Source of the DNA: Brachyspira hyodysenteriae ATCC 27164
GTDB taxonomy: Bacteria; Spirochaetota; Brachyspiria; Brachyspirales; Brachyspiraceae
Direction: 5' to 3'
Assembly (NCBI RefSeq): GCF_001676785.2
Contig: NZ_CP015910.2
Coordinates: 1-64,000 of the forward strand
DNA length: 64,000 bases
Shown: one piece after another, positions 45,632 through 55,351 of the stretch
How the letters are laid out: every line of letters begins with the position of its first letter
Numbering within the stretch: position 1 is the first letter of the stretch
Position numbers and translations under genes: made by a program
The notes under the pieces: model-generated
What the model saw: the letters and a program-made list of their open reading frames with translations, nothing else
Databases searched by the model: none
Told to the model about the DNA's origin: nothing

Positions 45632-48600
45632 TTATGAAGAACGAGGCAATCTTTTAATTATTTGAAGATACTTGATAAATCTTCTTATCTTTACATTTTT
45701 TTTATTGGCATTCAATGCTTTTTTATAATAGTCTAAAGAATTGTTGTAATATTCATCTATTTCTCTATGCTTCTTGTATTTAAAATAATAACATATTCCC
45801 ATACCGAAATAAACTTCATAATTATTCTTTCCATAATATTTATTTTCTATGGATAGATTATAATTATATATTGCCCTATCTAAATATTCCTCATCTGGTT
45901 TTTGTTTTTTGTATAAAAGCAAATATATATCTCCCATTAATGAATATGCTTCTATATTTCCTAAATTTACAGAACAAATCAGATTATTGAAAGCATTCTC
46001 TATAAAATACATTTTTGAAGTTTTTTCAAATAAATGTTTTAATATTAAGGCTCTATTATAATTGCATTTAGGATATTTAGAGTTTATATCCAAAACTCTG
46101 CTGTAGCAATGAAAAGAGTTTACAGCATACTCATAATTTTTAGTTTTTAGAAATATTTTGTAATGGAGCATTCCCATATCAAAATAATAATCTATATTAT
46201 TTTTTTCTATATTGATTATATATTCTAAATAAAATAATGAGAACAATGCATATTTTATTTTTTTTGTAATATCAAATAAATGCTTGAAAAAATCTATGCA
46301 TAATCTTATAGAAAATATATCTATATTTAAACTGCTTAAACATTTTCCTGCTTTTATCAAATACTTATTATTCTTATAAATATCATACATAACATTATTT
46401 AAAATAAATAAATATTTATTTGCAAGTATTCTATTTTCCTGAAGAAAATTAATATATTTATCAAAATAATCATTTATTATAATTTTGTCATTATATTCGC
46501 TGAATAATATAAAATAAATATTTCCTAATTTTTTATATATAATGTCTATACCTGCTCCATAATTTAAAGCATCATTATAGTAATCAATACATTTCATAAT
46601 AAGATCATACTTAGTTTCTTTATCAAAAGTATTATTTGAAATTTTTAAATTATATATATCTCCCAAACCTTCTAATGCTATTAATGATTTATTGTCATTA
46701 TATAATACTGTTTCAAAACAGGATAAACTATTATTAAATATTTCTTCAACATTATAATTGCTGTATAGATTATTATATAAAAAACCTAAATTTTCTCTTG
46801 CAATATAATATGTACTGTCAAGTTCAATAGCTTTAAGATAATTTTTTTCTGCTAATTGATAATTTTCAAAATTACTTTCAAGAAGTTTAAAATGATTAAG
46901 AAGAGCCAAATTATAATATAAGGTTTTATCATATTCATTTATTTCTAGTGCATAATTGAAGTTTTCCAAAGAGATATTAAAATATTTTATATCTTTTTCT
47001 ATTTTATATGCTTCATAATAGAGTATGGCTTTTTGTAATAAATTTTTTATATCGTATCTGAAATTATTAAAATTCTTTTCTATATATGAAAGAGATAAAT
47101 TAAAATATTTATTGCTGTTATGGTCTTCAATATATTTAAGTCTATAAAGATCGCTTATGGCTATAAGAGAATTTGAATGGCTGAAAAATAATAATGATTT
47201 ACTAAAAAATTCTTCTCTTATATTATAATTGGAGAATGAAAAATTATCTTCCAAACTATTGCAATATAAAAAATGATAAAAGCATCCCAAATTATAATTC
47301 ATATAGTAATTTAATGTATTATCAGTATTTAATTGTCCGTCATTTAGCAATGTTTCATAATCATTAACAACAAATTTAAAATAGTTCACATCATCAAAAT
47401 AATAAAATGCTAATCTGTATAATTCAAATCTATTAATATATGTATAAAAATAATCATTGTCTATAGCTAATGCTTTATTATAGTAAAATAGAGAATTATC
47501 AAAATCATCTTTATTTCTGGTTATTGAAAATCTGCATTCATACAAATATGCAAGTGAATTCAATATATCAATATCATCTGTATCTAAATGATTGAAGGCA
47601 GATAAAGAAGCATTAAAATATAATTCATCTTTTGTATTCTTATAACATAAAATATATAGGTATGCTATAAAATAATATGCATTATTATCTAAGTCTTTAG
47701 CTTTATCATAGTAATTCATAGCAGAAGAAAAATCTTCATTATCCTGAGTGAAACTGTATCTTATACTATAAGCATACCCTAAAAGATTATATAATATATT
47801 ATTGCCATTATTAGTATCTTCTATTTTTTTAAAAACAGAAACGGCATCATCAGAAAAATGTATGTATTTGCTATACTTAAACATAATAGTATGCAGAAAA
47901 CCTACATTAATAAGTATGTTAATATCATTAGCTGTATAATATAAGTCTATATAATAATTTATAGAAAGAAGATAATAATCAGGATTCTTAGTAAAAAGAA
48001 ATTGATCTTTATATAATTTGGCTATATGTTCTAAGGCGAATATATTATCATTATCAAAATCTAAAATTTCTAAATATTCTTCTGCTGCTATATCAAAATG
48101 TTTTTCTTTTTCTGCATTTATATATTTGCTTTTATATAATGAAAAAATATTATAGCTTAAATTTATATCATTTCCTATTAAATTTAATACTTCTTTATAA
48201 GAGTCTAATGCCTTATAAAAATATTTATTATTTTTAGTTCTTACATATTTAAGATGATTTAATATTGCTAAAATAAAATGGCTGGTTTCATTATTATGAT
48301 GAATTATTTTTTCTATATGATCTGAAACTATATCATAGTAAATATCATCATAATCATAAATATATTTAGTATAATATAAAAATGCTGCTTTATTTCTAGC
48401 ATACAGATTATTGCTATTTTTTATAAGTATTGAGTTTATGCTTCCTATAACATTTTCAAAACTTTCATTATCTCCATTATAAGCACATTCATCTATATAA
48501 GAATCTATTAATAATTGAAGTATTGCAGTATCATTATATCGTATATTTATTTTTTTATCATTTTTAAGTTTTTCAGTAAAATCATAAAAAAATAAATCAT

Positions 48601-48688
48601 TATTTTCTAATGTTTCAAAATTAAGTTTTTTAAGAAAGGAAAGAGCAGAATCTGCTTTCATATTATGAATAAAGTTATAATGATCCAT
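45632..48688 (-). CDS. Large TPR-like repeat protein
   Basis: This 1018-residue protein is almost wholly helical with ~34-residue TPR-type repeats (for example FNYALEINEYDKTLYYNLALLNHFKLLES and YDKAKDLDNNAYYFIAYLYILCYKNTKDELYF). It is extremely rich in Tyr, Asn, Asp and Ile. There is no signal peptide or membrane segment. It is likely a cytoplasmic scaffold. The start lies 3 bp after the end of the small exported-protein gene 48692-49048, so they are cotranscribed, although their compartments appear to differ. Confidence 0.8.
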   Translation of the reverse strand: MDHYNFIHNMKADSALSFLKKLNFETLENNDLFFYDFTEKLKNDKKINIRYNDTAILQLLIDSYIDECAYNGDNESFENVIGSINSILIKNSNNLYARNKAAFLYYTKYIYDYDDIYYDIVSDHIEKIIHHNNETSHFILAILNHLKYVRTKNNKYFYKALDSYKEVLNLIGNDINLSYNIFSLYKSKYINAEKEKHFDIAAEEYLEILDFDNDNIFALEHIAKLYKDQFLFTKNPDYYLLSINYYIDLYYTANDINILINVGFLHTIMFKYSKYIHFSDDAVSVFKKIEDTNNGNNILYNLLGYAYSIRYSFTQDNEDFSSAMNYYDKAKDLDNNAYYFIAYLYILCYKNTKDELYFNASLSAFNHLDTDDIDILNSLAYLYECRFSITRNKDDFDNSLFYYNKALAIDNDYFYTYINRFELYRLAFYYFDDVNYFKFVVNDYETLLNDGQLNTDNTLNYYMNYNLGCFYHFLYCNSLEDNFSFSNYNIREEFFSKSLLFFSHSNSLIAISDLYRLKYIEDHNSNKYFNLSLSYIEKNFNNFRYDIKNLLQKAILYYEAYKIEKDIKYFNISLENFNYALEINEYDKTLYYNLALLNHFKLLESNFENYQLAEKNYLKAIELDSTYYIARENLGFLYNNLYSNYNVEEIFNNSLSCFETVLYNDNKSLIALEGLGDIYNLKISNNTFDKETKYDLIMKCIDYYNDALNYGAGIDIIYKKLGNIYFILFSEYNDKIIINDYFDKYINFLQENRILANKYLFILNNVMYDIYKNNKYLIKAGKCLSSLNIDIFSIRLCIDFFKHLFDITKKIKYALFSLFYLEYIINIEKNNIDYYFDMGMLHYKIFLKTKNYEYAVNSFHCYSRVLDINSKYPKCNYNRALILKHLFEKTSKMYFIENAFNNLICSVNLGNIEAYSLMGDIYLLLYKKQKPDEEYLDRAIYNYNLSIENKYYGKNNYEVYFGMGICYYFKYKKHREIDEYYNNSLDYYKKALNANKKNVKIRRFIKYLQIIKRLPRSS

Positions 48689-48691
48689 ATA

Positions 48692-49048
48692 TTAATTTTC
48701 TGTTTTTATTCTATTATATTCCTTTAAAAAATCATTAGCTATTTTTTTTAATTCTTTATTATATTCTATATTAAGCTGTATACTTTCATCTATAAGCTTT
48801 TGATTTCTTTTTTCTTTGCACATCTCTATATCTATTTTTATTTTCTCTATAGCAATTTTTTGTTTTAATTCATGAAATTTAGGCTGATATTGATCTTTTA
48901 ACTGAATTATTTTCTGTAATTGTTTTTCTGTTAAACCTTCTGCATTTATTATAAAATAATCATAATTACTATTAAAATACGGACAATAATAAGAGAATAA
49001 ATAAGATGAAAAAATAAATAATAATGCGGCAGCAGAAATATTTTTCAT
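48692..49048 (-). CDS. Spy/CpxP-like small exported protein
   Basis: The 118-residue precursor has a signal peptide (MKNISAAALLFIFSSYLFS). Its ~95-residue helical domain contains LTEKQLQKIIQLKDQYQPKFHELKQKI, the pattern of Spy/CpxP periplasmic chaperones and metal sensors (LTxxQ...I..L...Y..K). It is a paralogue of 49189-49554. It probably binds unfolded or metal-bound partners outside the inner membrane; that role is from the family, not shown here. Confidence 0.7.
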   Translation of the reverse strand: MKNISAAALLFIFSSYLFSYYCPYFNSNYDYFIINAEGLTEKQLQKIIQLKDQYQPKFHELKQKIAIEKIKIDIEMCKEKRNQKLIDESIQLNIEYNKELKKIANDFLKEYNRIKTEN

Positions 49049-49130
49049 AACTTATCCTTAAAACTAATTAATGATTATATTATACATATAAAAGCAATTT
49101 ATTGAAATATATTAAAATGATTTTATATAA

Positions 49131-49161
49131 AAAAGGAGAGATAATTAATCTCTCCTTTAGT
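49131..49161 (-). terminator. Rho-independent terminator
   Basis: AAAGGAGAGATAA and TTAATCTCTCCTTT pair with T-rich ends; located after the gene 49189-49554. Confidence 0.75.
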
Positions 49162-49188
49162 AAAATATGGTTTTTATTTATTATAAAA

Positions 49189-49554
49189 TTATTTGTTATT
49201 TTTTATTTCATTATATTTCTTTAGAAAATCACTGGCTATTTTTCTTAATTCCTTGGCATATTCCATATTTAAATTTATAGAATTATTAATAATAAGCTCA
49301 TCAGGATTTTTTTTAGACATTTCTAGATCTATTTTAGTTCTTTCCAAATACATTTTTTTTCTTAATTCTGAAATTTTAGGCTGATATTCACTTTTTAATT
49401 CAATTATTTCATTTAATTGTTCTTCTGTAATAGAATTTTCATTATAAATAAAGTATGTGTAAGGCTCTTCAGGACAATAATAATCTTCACTTTCTGCAAA
49501 TAATGACATAGACATTATAATAGCGGCAAAAAGAACCAAAATAACGCGTTTCAT
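49189..49554 (-). CDS. Spy/CpxP-like small exported protein
   Basis: A 121-residue precursor with signal peptide (MKRVILVLFAAIIMSMSLFA) and the helical domain ITEEQLNEIIELKSEYQPKISELRKKM, followed by a second helix pair ending LRKIASDFLKKYNEIK. It is a clear tandem paralogue of the next gene downstream and has its own GAGGAG site and terminator. Periplasmic, function by family only. Confidence 0.72.
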   Translation of the reverse strand: MKRVILVLFAAIIMSMSLFAESEDYYCPEEPYTYFIYNENSITEEQLNEIIELKSEYQPKISELRKKMYLERTKIDLEMSKKNPDELIINNSINLNMEYAKELRKIASDFLKKYNEIKNNK

Positions 49555-49699
49555 GGTTTTCTCCTCAAACTAATTTTAATTATATTATTAGACGAATAGT
49601 ATTGTAAAAAGTTCCCAAATATTTTAAATATATTTAAATAAAATTATGAATTAAATAAATTATAAATATGAAGTAAAACTAACAATTTTTTGTTTAGCA

Positions 49700-52474
49700 T
49701 TACCAAGACATTTGAAGTCCGAAACCTATATATATATCATTTAAAGTGGGATAATTTCCTATGATATTTTTATCTAAAGTTGTAGGAAGTCTTAGAGCAA
49801 GCAATATATAAGGCTCTCCTGTTACAATATTTTGATATCCGGATATAGGTATGCTGGCATCAACTCCAACTTTTAGAGCAGCGGAATGCATATATTCTTT
49901 TGAGTAATAGGCAAATCTGTATGAAAGAGAAGCAAAGAAATTATCAAAATATATATGGCTTAAATTAAAATGCGAACTTAAATAACCTAAAAGCTCAACA
50001 TCGCCTCCTAAAAAATAATTTGCATTATATTTTTTATTTTTTACATAGGCATAGAATTCTTCAGGAGCTTTTATTTCTCTTGAACCGAATACTACAGAAG
50101 TACCATCGAATGCAGCATTTGTATCGAATGCATAAGAACCATAGAAGCTAGCTCTAATAGGAATATATCTTGTTTGAAACTTTGTACTAAAATCTAGTGC
50201 AAATTTATTGTATTTAATTGAATATATAGGACTAACTGTAATATTTACTAAATCATCTCTATAAGGCTTATCAGTTTGTACTCTAAATATCATTGAAGCT
50301 TTTAAAGAAACATTAAAAGTCCAAGAAGAATATTTCCAATTAAAAGCACTTGATGTATTAGTTTGAGGATTAACAAATTCAGAAAATAAAGCTCCTGAAA
50401 CTGTAGGCTCGAGCATAAAGTATAATTTATCACTTTCGGTATTAAGCATAAACTGCATGGCTATATAAGTGTTTAATCTCCAATAATTGTAATCGGAATA
50501 AACAACATCGCTTTTTAATCCGAAGTAAAAAGGATAAAGCATTTTATAGGAGGTAACTGTTAATTCGGTTTGCAGAAAGTTTGAAGGTATATCATATCCA
50601 AGCCATATTAAAGCTATATTATCAGATGAAGGTGAAGATATTGCAGATAATATTCCAAGTCCATTAATGAAAAATGGAAAAGTATCACTCATTTGAGGCA
50701 GAGGAACCCACATAGCCCAAGGCTTAAAATATTTAAAGCTATTATAATATCCGATTTCCATTTGAGGAGTAAATTCATATTTATTTATTGTTTTGTCTGT
50801 GTAGTTAAAGTTTTTTGTTACAGATTCATTATCAGAATATTTCATAAGTCTGTCGAATTCTGAAAATCTTCCTTTATAATAAATATTATTTCCGGCATAA
50901 ACCGGTGAAAATACTCCGCCTGAATAATCTTTTGTATAAAGCTTCATTTGATTATTATTTAAATCAATTTCACCTAATTTATAATATCTATCATTATTAT
51001 TATATGAGAATAGAAGTTTATTATTAGAATATCTTAAATATCTTACATAGTTTAAAGTATTATCTTTTGTATCAATATATCTTAATGATTTATTATTGTA
51101 ATTGAATATTGCTATATGTTTTACTCCGTTTTCAGTAACTATTAAAGCTATATTATCATCATCGATAACTGTAGGTGAACTGTATCCGAAATTATCATTA
51201 GCTTGTAATAAAATTTCTTTTTCATTATTTTCATTTATATATATTAAAATAGAGTTATGCAAATCTTTAGATATTCCTATGATTCCATTTCTGAAATATC
51301 TTGCATACTGCATATCAAACCATTTTCTTCTAGTTCTAGTTTTTTTATTTAAATCATATTCTTTTACTATATATTTATAGAGTCCTCCATTAAACATATA
51401 AGAAACTATTAATGCATTGCTTCCATCTTTTGATATATCTAAACTTTCAGAACTTCTGTCTATTAAGAATTCTAATTTTAAATCTTTTTTATTATTTTGA
51501 TTATTTCTTTTTTCTTTATAAGAATATAAAGCTCCTATATCTCCATCTATATAATAAACAGTATCTACATAGGAAGAAATATCATTAATAAATGTTTCTT
51601 TATCATTTACTATTAAGTTTTCGCTAGGATTAACATTTTCTAATGCGAGCGAATTTTGAAAGTCTGACCATACTTCAGTGAATTTCATTCCATAAACTTT
51701 TTTAAAAGCTCCGTAAACTCCAGAATTATAAATAAGAAAAGAAAAGCTGAGACTAGTCTGCATTCTATTCCAAAACTCTGCATATTTTTCCATTCCGAAT
51801 CTTTCCTGCAGATATTTTGAAAATAATCCACCATACTCATAATATACATTTCCATAAGGGCTTTTAGTCCATAAATATGATGCCTGAATGGGAGTTCTGA
51901 AATTTCCTTCAAATATATCCTGCCTTAATCTTTGCCTCACCAAAGGATCATTAGCACGTCCAAAACCTGTTAAACTTTCCATACTAACTGGACTTCCTTC
52001 AATCATAAAAGGCATAGCATTAATATGTACAAAAGAAGCCCAAGTACCGAATATTTTAGTGGATAGTCCTGTATTTTCTGAAGTCATAGAAAGTAAATGA
52101 GTAAGTTCATGTATAAATACAGATTCAAAATTATTACTATAGCTTGTAAAATTTTCATCTAAATTAGTATCATAAAGTATTAAACTTGGATATGGTATTG
52201 TCATAGCCATTGAATTAAACAAGTTTACATCCGGTGTTATTGTTATTGGAATTTTTCCTGCTACTGTACTATTTAAAATTTTTGAATATTTATAGTATAT
52301 ATCATCAGCTACTTTTGCCAAATTTTCTGCTGTTCTTCTAGATTCCATAGGAAATATTATTTCAAATTTTTCTGTTTGTATGGTATAGAGATTTCTAAAT
52401 GGTTTAAAAACTTGACCACAAAGATTAGTGTATATAATAAATATTAAAGCAAAATATATAAGAAATTTTTTCAT
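49700..52474 (-). CDS. Exported HExxH metalloprotease with predicted outer-membrane barrel
   Basis: The 924-residue precursor has a signal peptide, a gluzincin-type peptidase domain (~residues 30-290, with active-site HELTH in ESVFIHELTHLLSM and a downstream Glu-rich helix), a WD/TolB-like strand region (~300-560), and a ~330-residue C-terminal part of alternating amphipathic strands ending in GFGLQMSW, a barrel-type terminus. It probably sits in the outer membrane with the protease on one face. The substrate is unknown. The start has a weak ribosome-binding site; monocistronic. Confidence 0.8.
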   Translation of the reverse strand: MKKFLIYFALIFIIYTNLCGQVFKPFRNLYTIQTEKFEIIFPMESRRTAENLAKVADDIYYKYSKILNSTVAGKIPITITPDVNLFNSMAMTIPYPSLILYDTNLDENFTSYSNNFESVFIHELTHLLSMTSENTGLSTKIFGTWASFVHINAMPFMIEGSPVSMESLTGFGRANDPLVRQRLRQDIFEGNFRTPIQASYLWTKSPYGNVYYEYGGLFSKYLQERFGMEKYAEFWNRMQTSLSFSFLIYNSGVYGAFKKVYGMKFTEVWSDFQNSLALENVNPSENLIVNDKETFINDISSYVDTVYYIDGDIGALYSYKEKRNNQNNKKDLKLEFLIDRSSESLDISKDGSNALIVSYMFNGGLYKYIVKEYDLNKKTRTRRKWFDMQYARYFRNGIIGISKDLHNSILIYINENNEKEILLQANDNFGYSSPTVIDDDNIALIVTENGVKHIAIFNYNNKSLRYIDTKDNTLNYVRYLRYSNNKLLFSYNNNDRYYKLGEIDLNNNQMKLYTKDYSGGVFSPVYAGNNIYYKGRFSEFDRLMKYSDNESVTKNFNYTDKTINKYEFTPQMEIGYYNSFKYFKPWAMWVPLPQMSDTFPFFINGLGILSAISSPSSDNIALIWLGYDIPSNFLQTELTVTSYKMLYPFYFGLKSDVVYSDYNYWRLNTYIAMQFMLNTESDKLYFMLEPTVSGALFSEFVNPQTNTSSAFNWKYSSWTFNVSLKASMIFRVQTDKPYRDDLVNITVSPIYSIKYNKFALDFSTKFQTRYIPIRASFYGSYAFDTNAAFDGTSVVFGSREIKAPEEFYAYVKNKKYNANYFLGGDVELLGYLSSHFNLSHIYFDNFFASLSYRFAYYSKEYMHSAALKVGVDASIPISGYQNIVTGEPYILLALRLPTTLDKNIIGNYPTLNDIYIGFGLQMSW

Positions 52475-52604
52475 AAATAAGTGATTGATAGTATATTATA
52501 GTTTAGCATTTTTGCAATAAATTGTTATATATAACTTAAATATAATTTAAAAAAAATTGAATAAATAAGAAATATCAGATTTTAGACTTAAACTATCATA
52601 ATAG

Positions 52605-53024
52605 CTATTTATTTTTTATTATAATATAAAGTCCAAAATGAATTATTAGCGATCCTATAACAATGCTTAGTATATAAGAAATACTATCAGAAAATGGAAG
52701 TTTTATATTGCTTGGTTCATCAGGATCATACCATAAAGGCAATTCATCTCCTACTTTTCTAAATGGATAATAACTTCTTAAAGTAGCATATAATGTTCCA
52801 TGATTATCAGCTTCATAGCTTATTACCATTGTTTTTTCATATCTAGTTTCTCCGGATTCATATACCCTTTTTCTTCTATCGCACTCTTCAACTACTCCTA
52901 CAGTATGAATATAATTTTTTGTATCAATAAAAGAAAACAATCCTGCTACACCATCCAATGTTAAAACTATTCCTGCAAAAACTATTAGTATTTTTCCTAT
53001 AATTGAAATTTTTTTTTTGTTCAT
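52605..53024 (-). CDS. DUF3592-type membrane protein
   Basis: The 139-residue protein has two membrane helices (~10-30 and ~112-135) flanking an extracytoplasmic beta domain with TVGVVEECDRRKRVY, VISYEADNHGTLYA and PLWYDPDEP, the layout of DUF3592. It is about 70% similar by eye to the plus-strand gene at 56543-56962, and the two point toward each other's flank in inverted arrangement. Function unknown. Confidence 0.8.
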   Translation of the reverse strand: MNKKKISIIGKILIVFAGIVLTLDGVAGLFSFIDTKNYIHTVGVVEECDRRKRVYESGETRYEKTMVISYEADNHGTLYATLRSYYPFRKVGDELPLWYDPDEPSNIKLPFSDSISYILSIVIGSLIIHFGLYIIIKNK

Positions 53025-53203
53025 TATTAAAACCTAATATTATTTTTTATTAAAATAACTTTGCATTCTGTTTTATTTGACATTGTTTTTTAATTAATAA
53101 AATTGATAGAAAGTATATTATAATTTTGATTTTTTGCAAATACGTACTTACTGTAATTTATGTTAATATGTTTTTTATTATTTAATGTATTAATTTTATT
53201 TTT

Positions 53204-53474
53204 ACGTGCGGTGAATGCATTTTTAAATTTAAAAAACTTGGGTGGGTGTTTACAAATTCTATTTTTGTAATAAAGAAGTCAAAGTTTTAATGTAAAATTT
53301 AAATTATAAGTATGGAGGGTGGGCAAATGTAATTAAACTTTAAAACTTTTATTACATATCCCCCATTTAAAATTTATTGACATATTTTTTATTTTAGCTT
53401 TAATTATATTTAAAGCATTATTAGAAAACAAGATTTAACTAGATTTAAAAATATTTTCCTAGCACGATAAGTGC
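53204..53474. repeat. Family A repeat, eroded copy
   Basis: Modules ACGTGCGGT, ACTTGGGTGGGTG, GGAGGGTGGGC with TTAAACTTTAAAACTTTTATTACA and CCCCCATTT, and AGCACGATAAGTGC remain. The inverted G-box is lost. Confidence 0.65.
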
Positions 53475-53553
53475 ATCTTTATATATTGTTTAAATTATAA
53501 TTCAAAATTTGTTTTATGTTTAGAATAAATGTTAGTTATGCTATAAGTTTTAA

Positions 53554-53613
53554 AGCGATAAACGAGCAGCTGATAACTTTAGTTGTCAGCTTCATTTTAG
53601 CGAGTTTATCGCT
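53554..53613. other. Two-tier perfect hairpin
   Basis: Outer arms AGCGATAAAC (53554-53563) and GTTTATCGCT (53604-53613) enclose a second stem, AGCTGATAAC and GTTGTCAGCT (53568-53591). No T tract follows on either strand, so it is not a normal terminator. It could be a structured RNA or a protein-binding or recombination site. Confidence 0.5.
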
Positions 53614-53660
53614 AGCAATAATAAAAAATTATTATTTATTGTTTGTTAATGCAAAATACA

Positions 53661-53698
53661 AAAATAAGCAAGCTTAAAATTAAGCTCGCTTATTTTTA
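53661..53698 (-). terminator. Rho-independent terminator of the symporter gene
   Basis: AAAATAAGCAAGCTTAA and TTAAGCTCGCTTATTTT pair with one mismatch; T tract on both sides; 28 bp past the stop. Confidence 0.85.
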
Positions 53699-53726
53699 TA
53701 AAAAGATAGGAGAAATATTTTATAAC

Positions 53727-54908
53727 TTAACTTGCATTATCTTTTTTAAATATACCTTGAAGTATTAAGGCCAAAGCACCGTCTCCTGTTACATTACATG
53801 CAGTACCAAAACTATCTTGTAATGCAAATATAGCAAGTATCAAAGCTGTACCATCATCATTAAAACCTAAAACTGAAATTATTATTCCTAAAGAAGCAAC
53901 AACAGTTCCTCCAGGTACTCCCGGAGCTCCAACAGCAAATATACCAAGCAATATAACAAATAAAATCATAGTACCAATAGCAGGAAGCTGTCCATATAAT
54001 ATTTTTGATATAGTCATAACAAAGAAAGTTTCTGTAAGTACTGATCCGCATAAGTGTATAGTTGCTCCCATAGGTATTGCAAAGTTTACTATATCTTTAT
54101 CTAATGCATCAGATTTGCTTGCACATTTCAAAGCTACAGGCAAAGTTGCAGCAGATGACATAGTACCTACAGCAGTGAAATAAGCAGGTCCATAATGTTT
54201 AAATACTCTTGCAGGATTTTTCTTTGAAACAATACCAGCTATAGAATATAAAACAGTAAGCCATATAAAATGTCCTACTATTGCTATTATTATAATTATT
54301 AAAAATACAGGCACACTTTTAATTATAGTACCTTCATATGATAAAGTAGCAAAAGTAGTTCCTATATAAAACGGTAATACTGGTACTACTACATTATTTA
54401 CTAGAAATAATATTATATTATTAAGTTCATCTAATAAATTTTCAAAATATTTAGATTTAGTTTTTATAACAGCTACTCCTCCGCATATAGCCAAGAACAA
54501 TGCAGTTATTACAGGAAATATAGGGTTAATATCTAATTTAAATATTATTTCAGGAAGTTCTTTACCGCCTGCAACATTTGAAGCAATATTTAAATTAGGA
54601 ATTATTATATATCCGGCAATAGTAGCAAATAAAGCAGCACCAACTGAAGAGAAATATGCTAAAGCAAGAATAACTCCTAACATCTTATTTGCCTTACTTC
54701 CCATTCTTGTAATAGCAGGGGCAATAAAACCTAATACAATTAATGGAACCATAAATGATATCACTTGATTAAGCACATATTTTATAGATTGTATGACATT
54801 GATAACGGCTTCATTGCAAAACATTCCTATTACAACACCTAAAGCTATACCTAATAGCAGTTTTATTAATAAGTAGTCTTTTTTGGATTTTTGTTCTAGC
54901 TCTTCCAT
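53727..54908 (-). CDS. Dicarboxylate/amino-acid:cation symporter (SLC1/DAACS)
   Basis: A 393-residue transporter of the glutamate/aspartate/serine family. It has about eight membrane helices plus re-entrant loops with the Ser-rich tip MSSAATLPVA, GATIHLCGS and the second hairpin GAPGVPGGTVVASLG. It imports an acidic or small neutral amino acid with Na+ or H+. The Ser-Ser-Ala form of the first hairpin is nearer to SstT/DctA-like members than to GltP, but the substrate is uncertain. A TTG at 54923 is in frame, yet ATG 54908 has the GAGG site and is chosen. Confidence 0.92.
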   Translation of the reverse strand: MEELEQKSKKDYLLIKLLLGIALGVVIGMFCNEAVINVIQSIKYVLNQVISFMVPLIVLGFIAPAITRMGSKANKMLGVILALAYFSSVGAALFATIAGYIIIPNLNIASNVAGGKELPEIIFKLDINPIFPVITALFLAICGGVAVIKTKSKYFENLLDELNNIILFLVNNVVVPVLPFYIGTTFATLSYEGTIIKSVPVFLIIIIIAIVGHFIWLTVLYSIAGIVSKKNPARVFKHYGPAYFTAVGTMSSAATLPVALKCASKSDALDKDIVNFAIPMGATIHLCGSVLTETFFVMTISKILYGQLPAIGTMILFVILLGIFAVGAPGVPGGTVVASLGIIISVLGFNDDGTALILAIFALQDSFGTACNVTGDGALALILQGIFKKDNAS

Positions 54909-55045
54909 AAAAAATATCCTCAAAATTTTTATTATTATAAGATAGTATATTCAATTTACATTCATTTGCAAATAAAATTAATTTTTTAATAAATTTTTTT
55001 TATTCTAATTAGAATTTTTATATTTGAAAATTATATGAAAAAAGC

Positions 55046-55074
55046 TTGATAAAAATTATTTTTTCATATATAAT
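55046..55074 (+). promoter_or_regulatory. Promoter of the cobalamin riboswitch transcript
   Basis: TTGATA (55046-55051), exact 17-bp spacer, TATAAT (55069-55074), about 8-15 bp before the aptamer. Confidence 0.8.
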
Positions 55075-55090
55075 ATTATTCTGTTTTTAT

Positions 55091-55200
55091 ATGGGGGGAA
55101 TGAGGGTGAAAGTCCTTCGCTGGCACGCAACCGTAAAGTTTAATTTATTAATACTAAATTAACGAAGTCGGATTACCCGCTAATAAATAATCAGTCGAGT
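55091..55200 (+). ncRNA. Cobalamin riboswitch aptamer without a downstream sense gene
   Basis: Core elements of the cobalamin aptamer are present in order: GGGGGAAT, GGGTGAAAGTCC, the B12-box region CTGGCACGCAACCGTAA, a variable hairpin with AATTTATTAATACTAAATT, and GAAGTCGGATTACCC. A hairpin GAGTGCA/TGCACTC (55197-55232) and an intrinsic terminator (55315-55351) follow. The next feature on this strand is a distant, unrelated gene, while the adjacent gene is on the opposite strand. Confidence 0.85.
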
Positions 55201-55314
55201 GCACTAGATTATATTCTAAACTTGCACTCCTATTATTAATTACTTTAAAAATGATTATAACAATATAAATTTGATTGATCTCTTATACATAAATAAACCA
55301 AATATCTAAAACTA

Positions 55315-55351
55315 GGCAGGAGTTAATTTTTTAATTCCTGCCGTATTTTTT
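55315..55351. terminator. Terminator shared by the riboswitch RNA and the radical-SAM gene
   Basis: GGCAGGAGTTAA and TTAATTCCTGCC pair; followed by a T tract on the plus strand and a shorter one (TAGTTTTAG) on the minus strand. It meets the stop codon of the radical-SAM gene at 55350. Confidence 0.85.
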
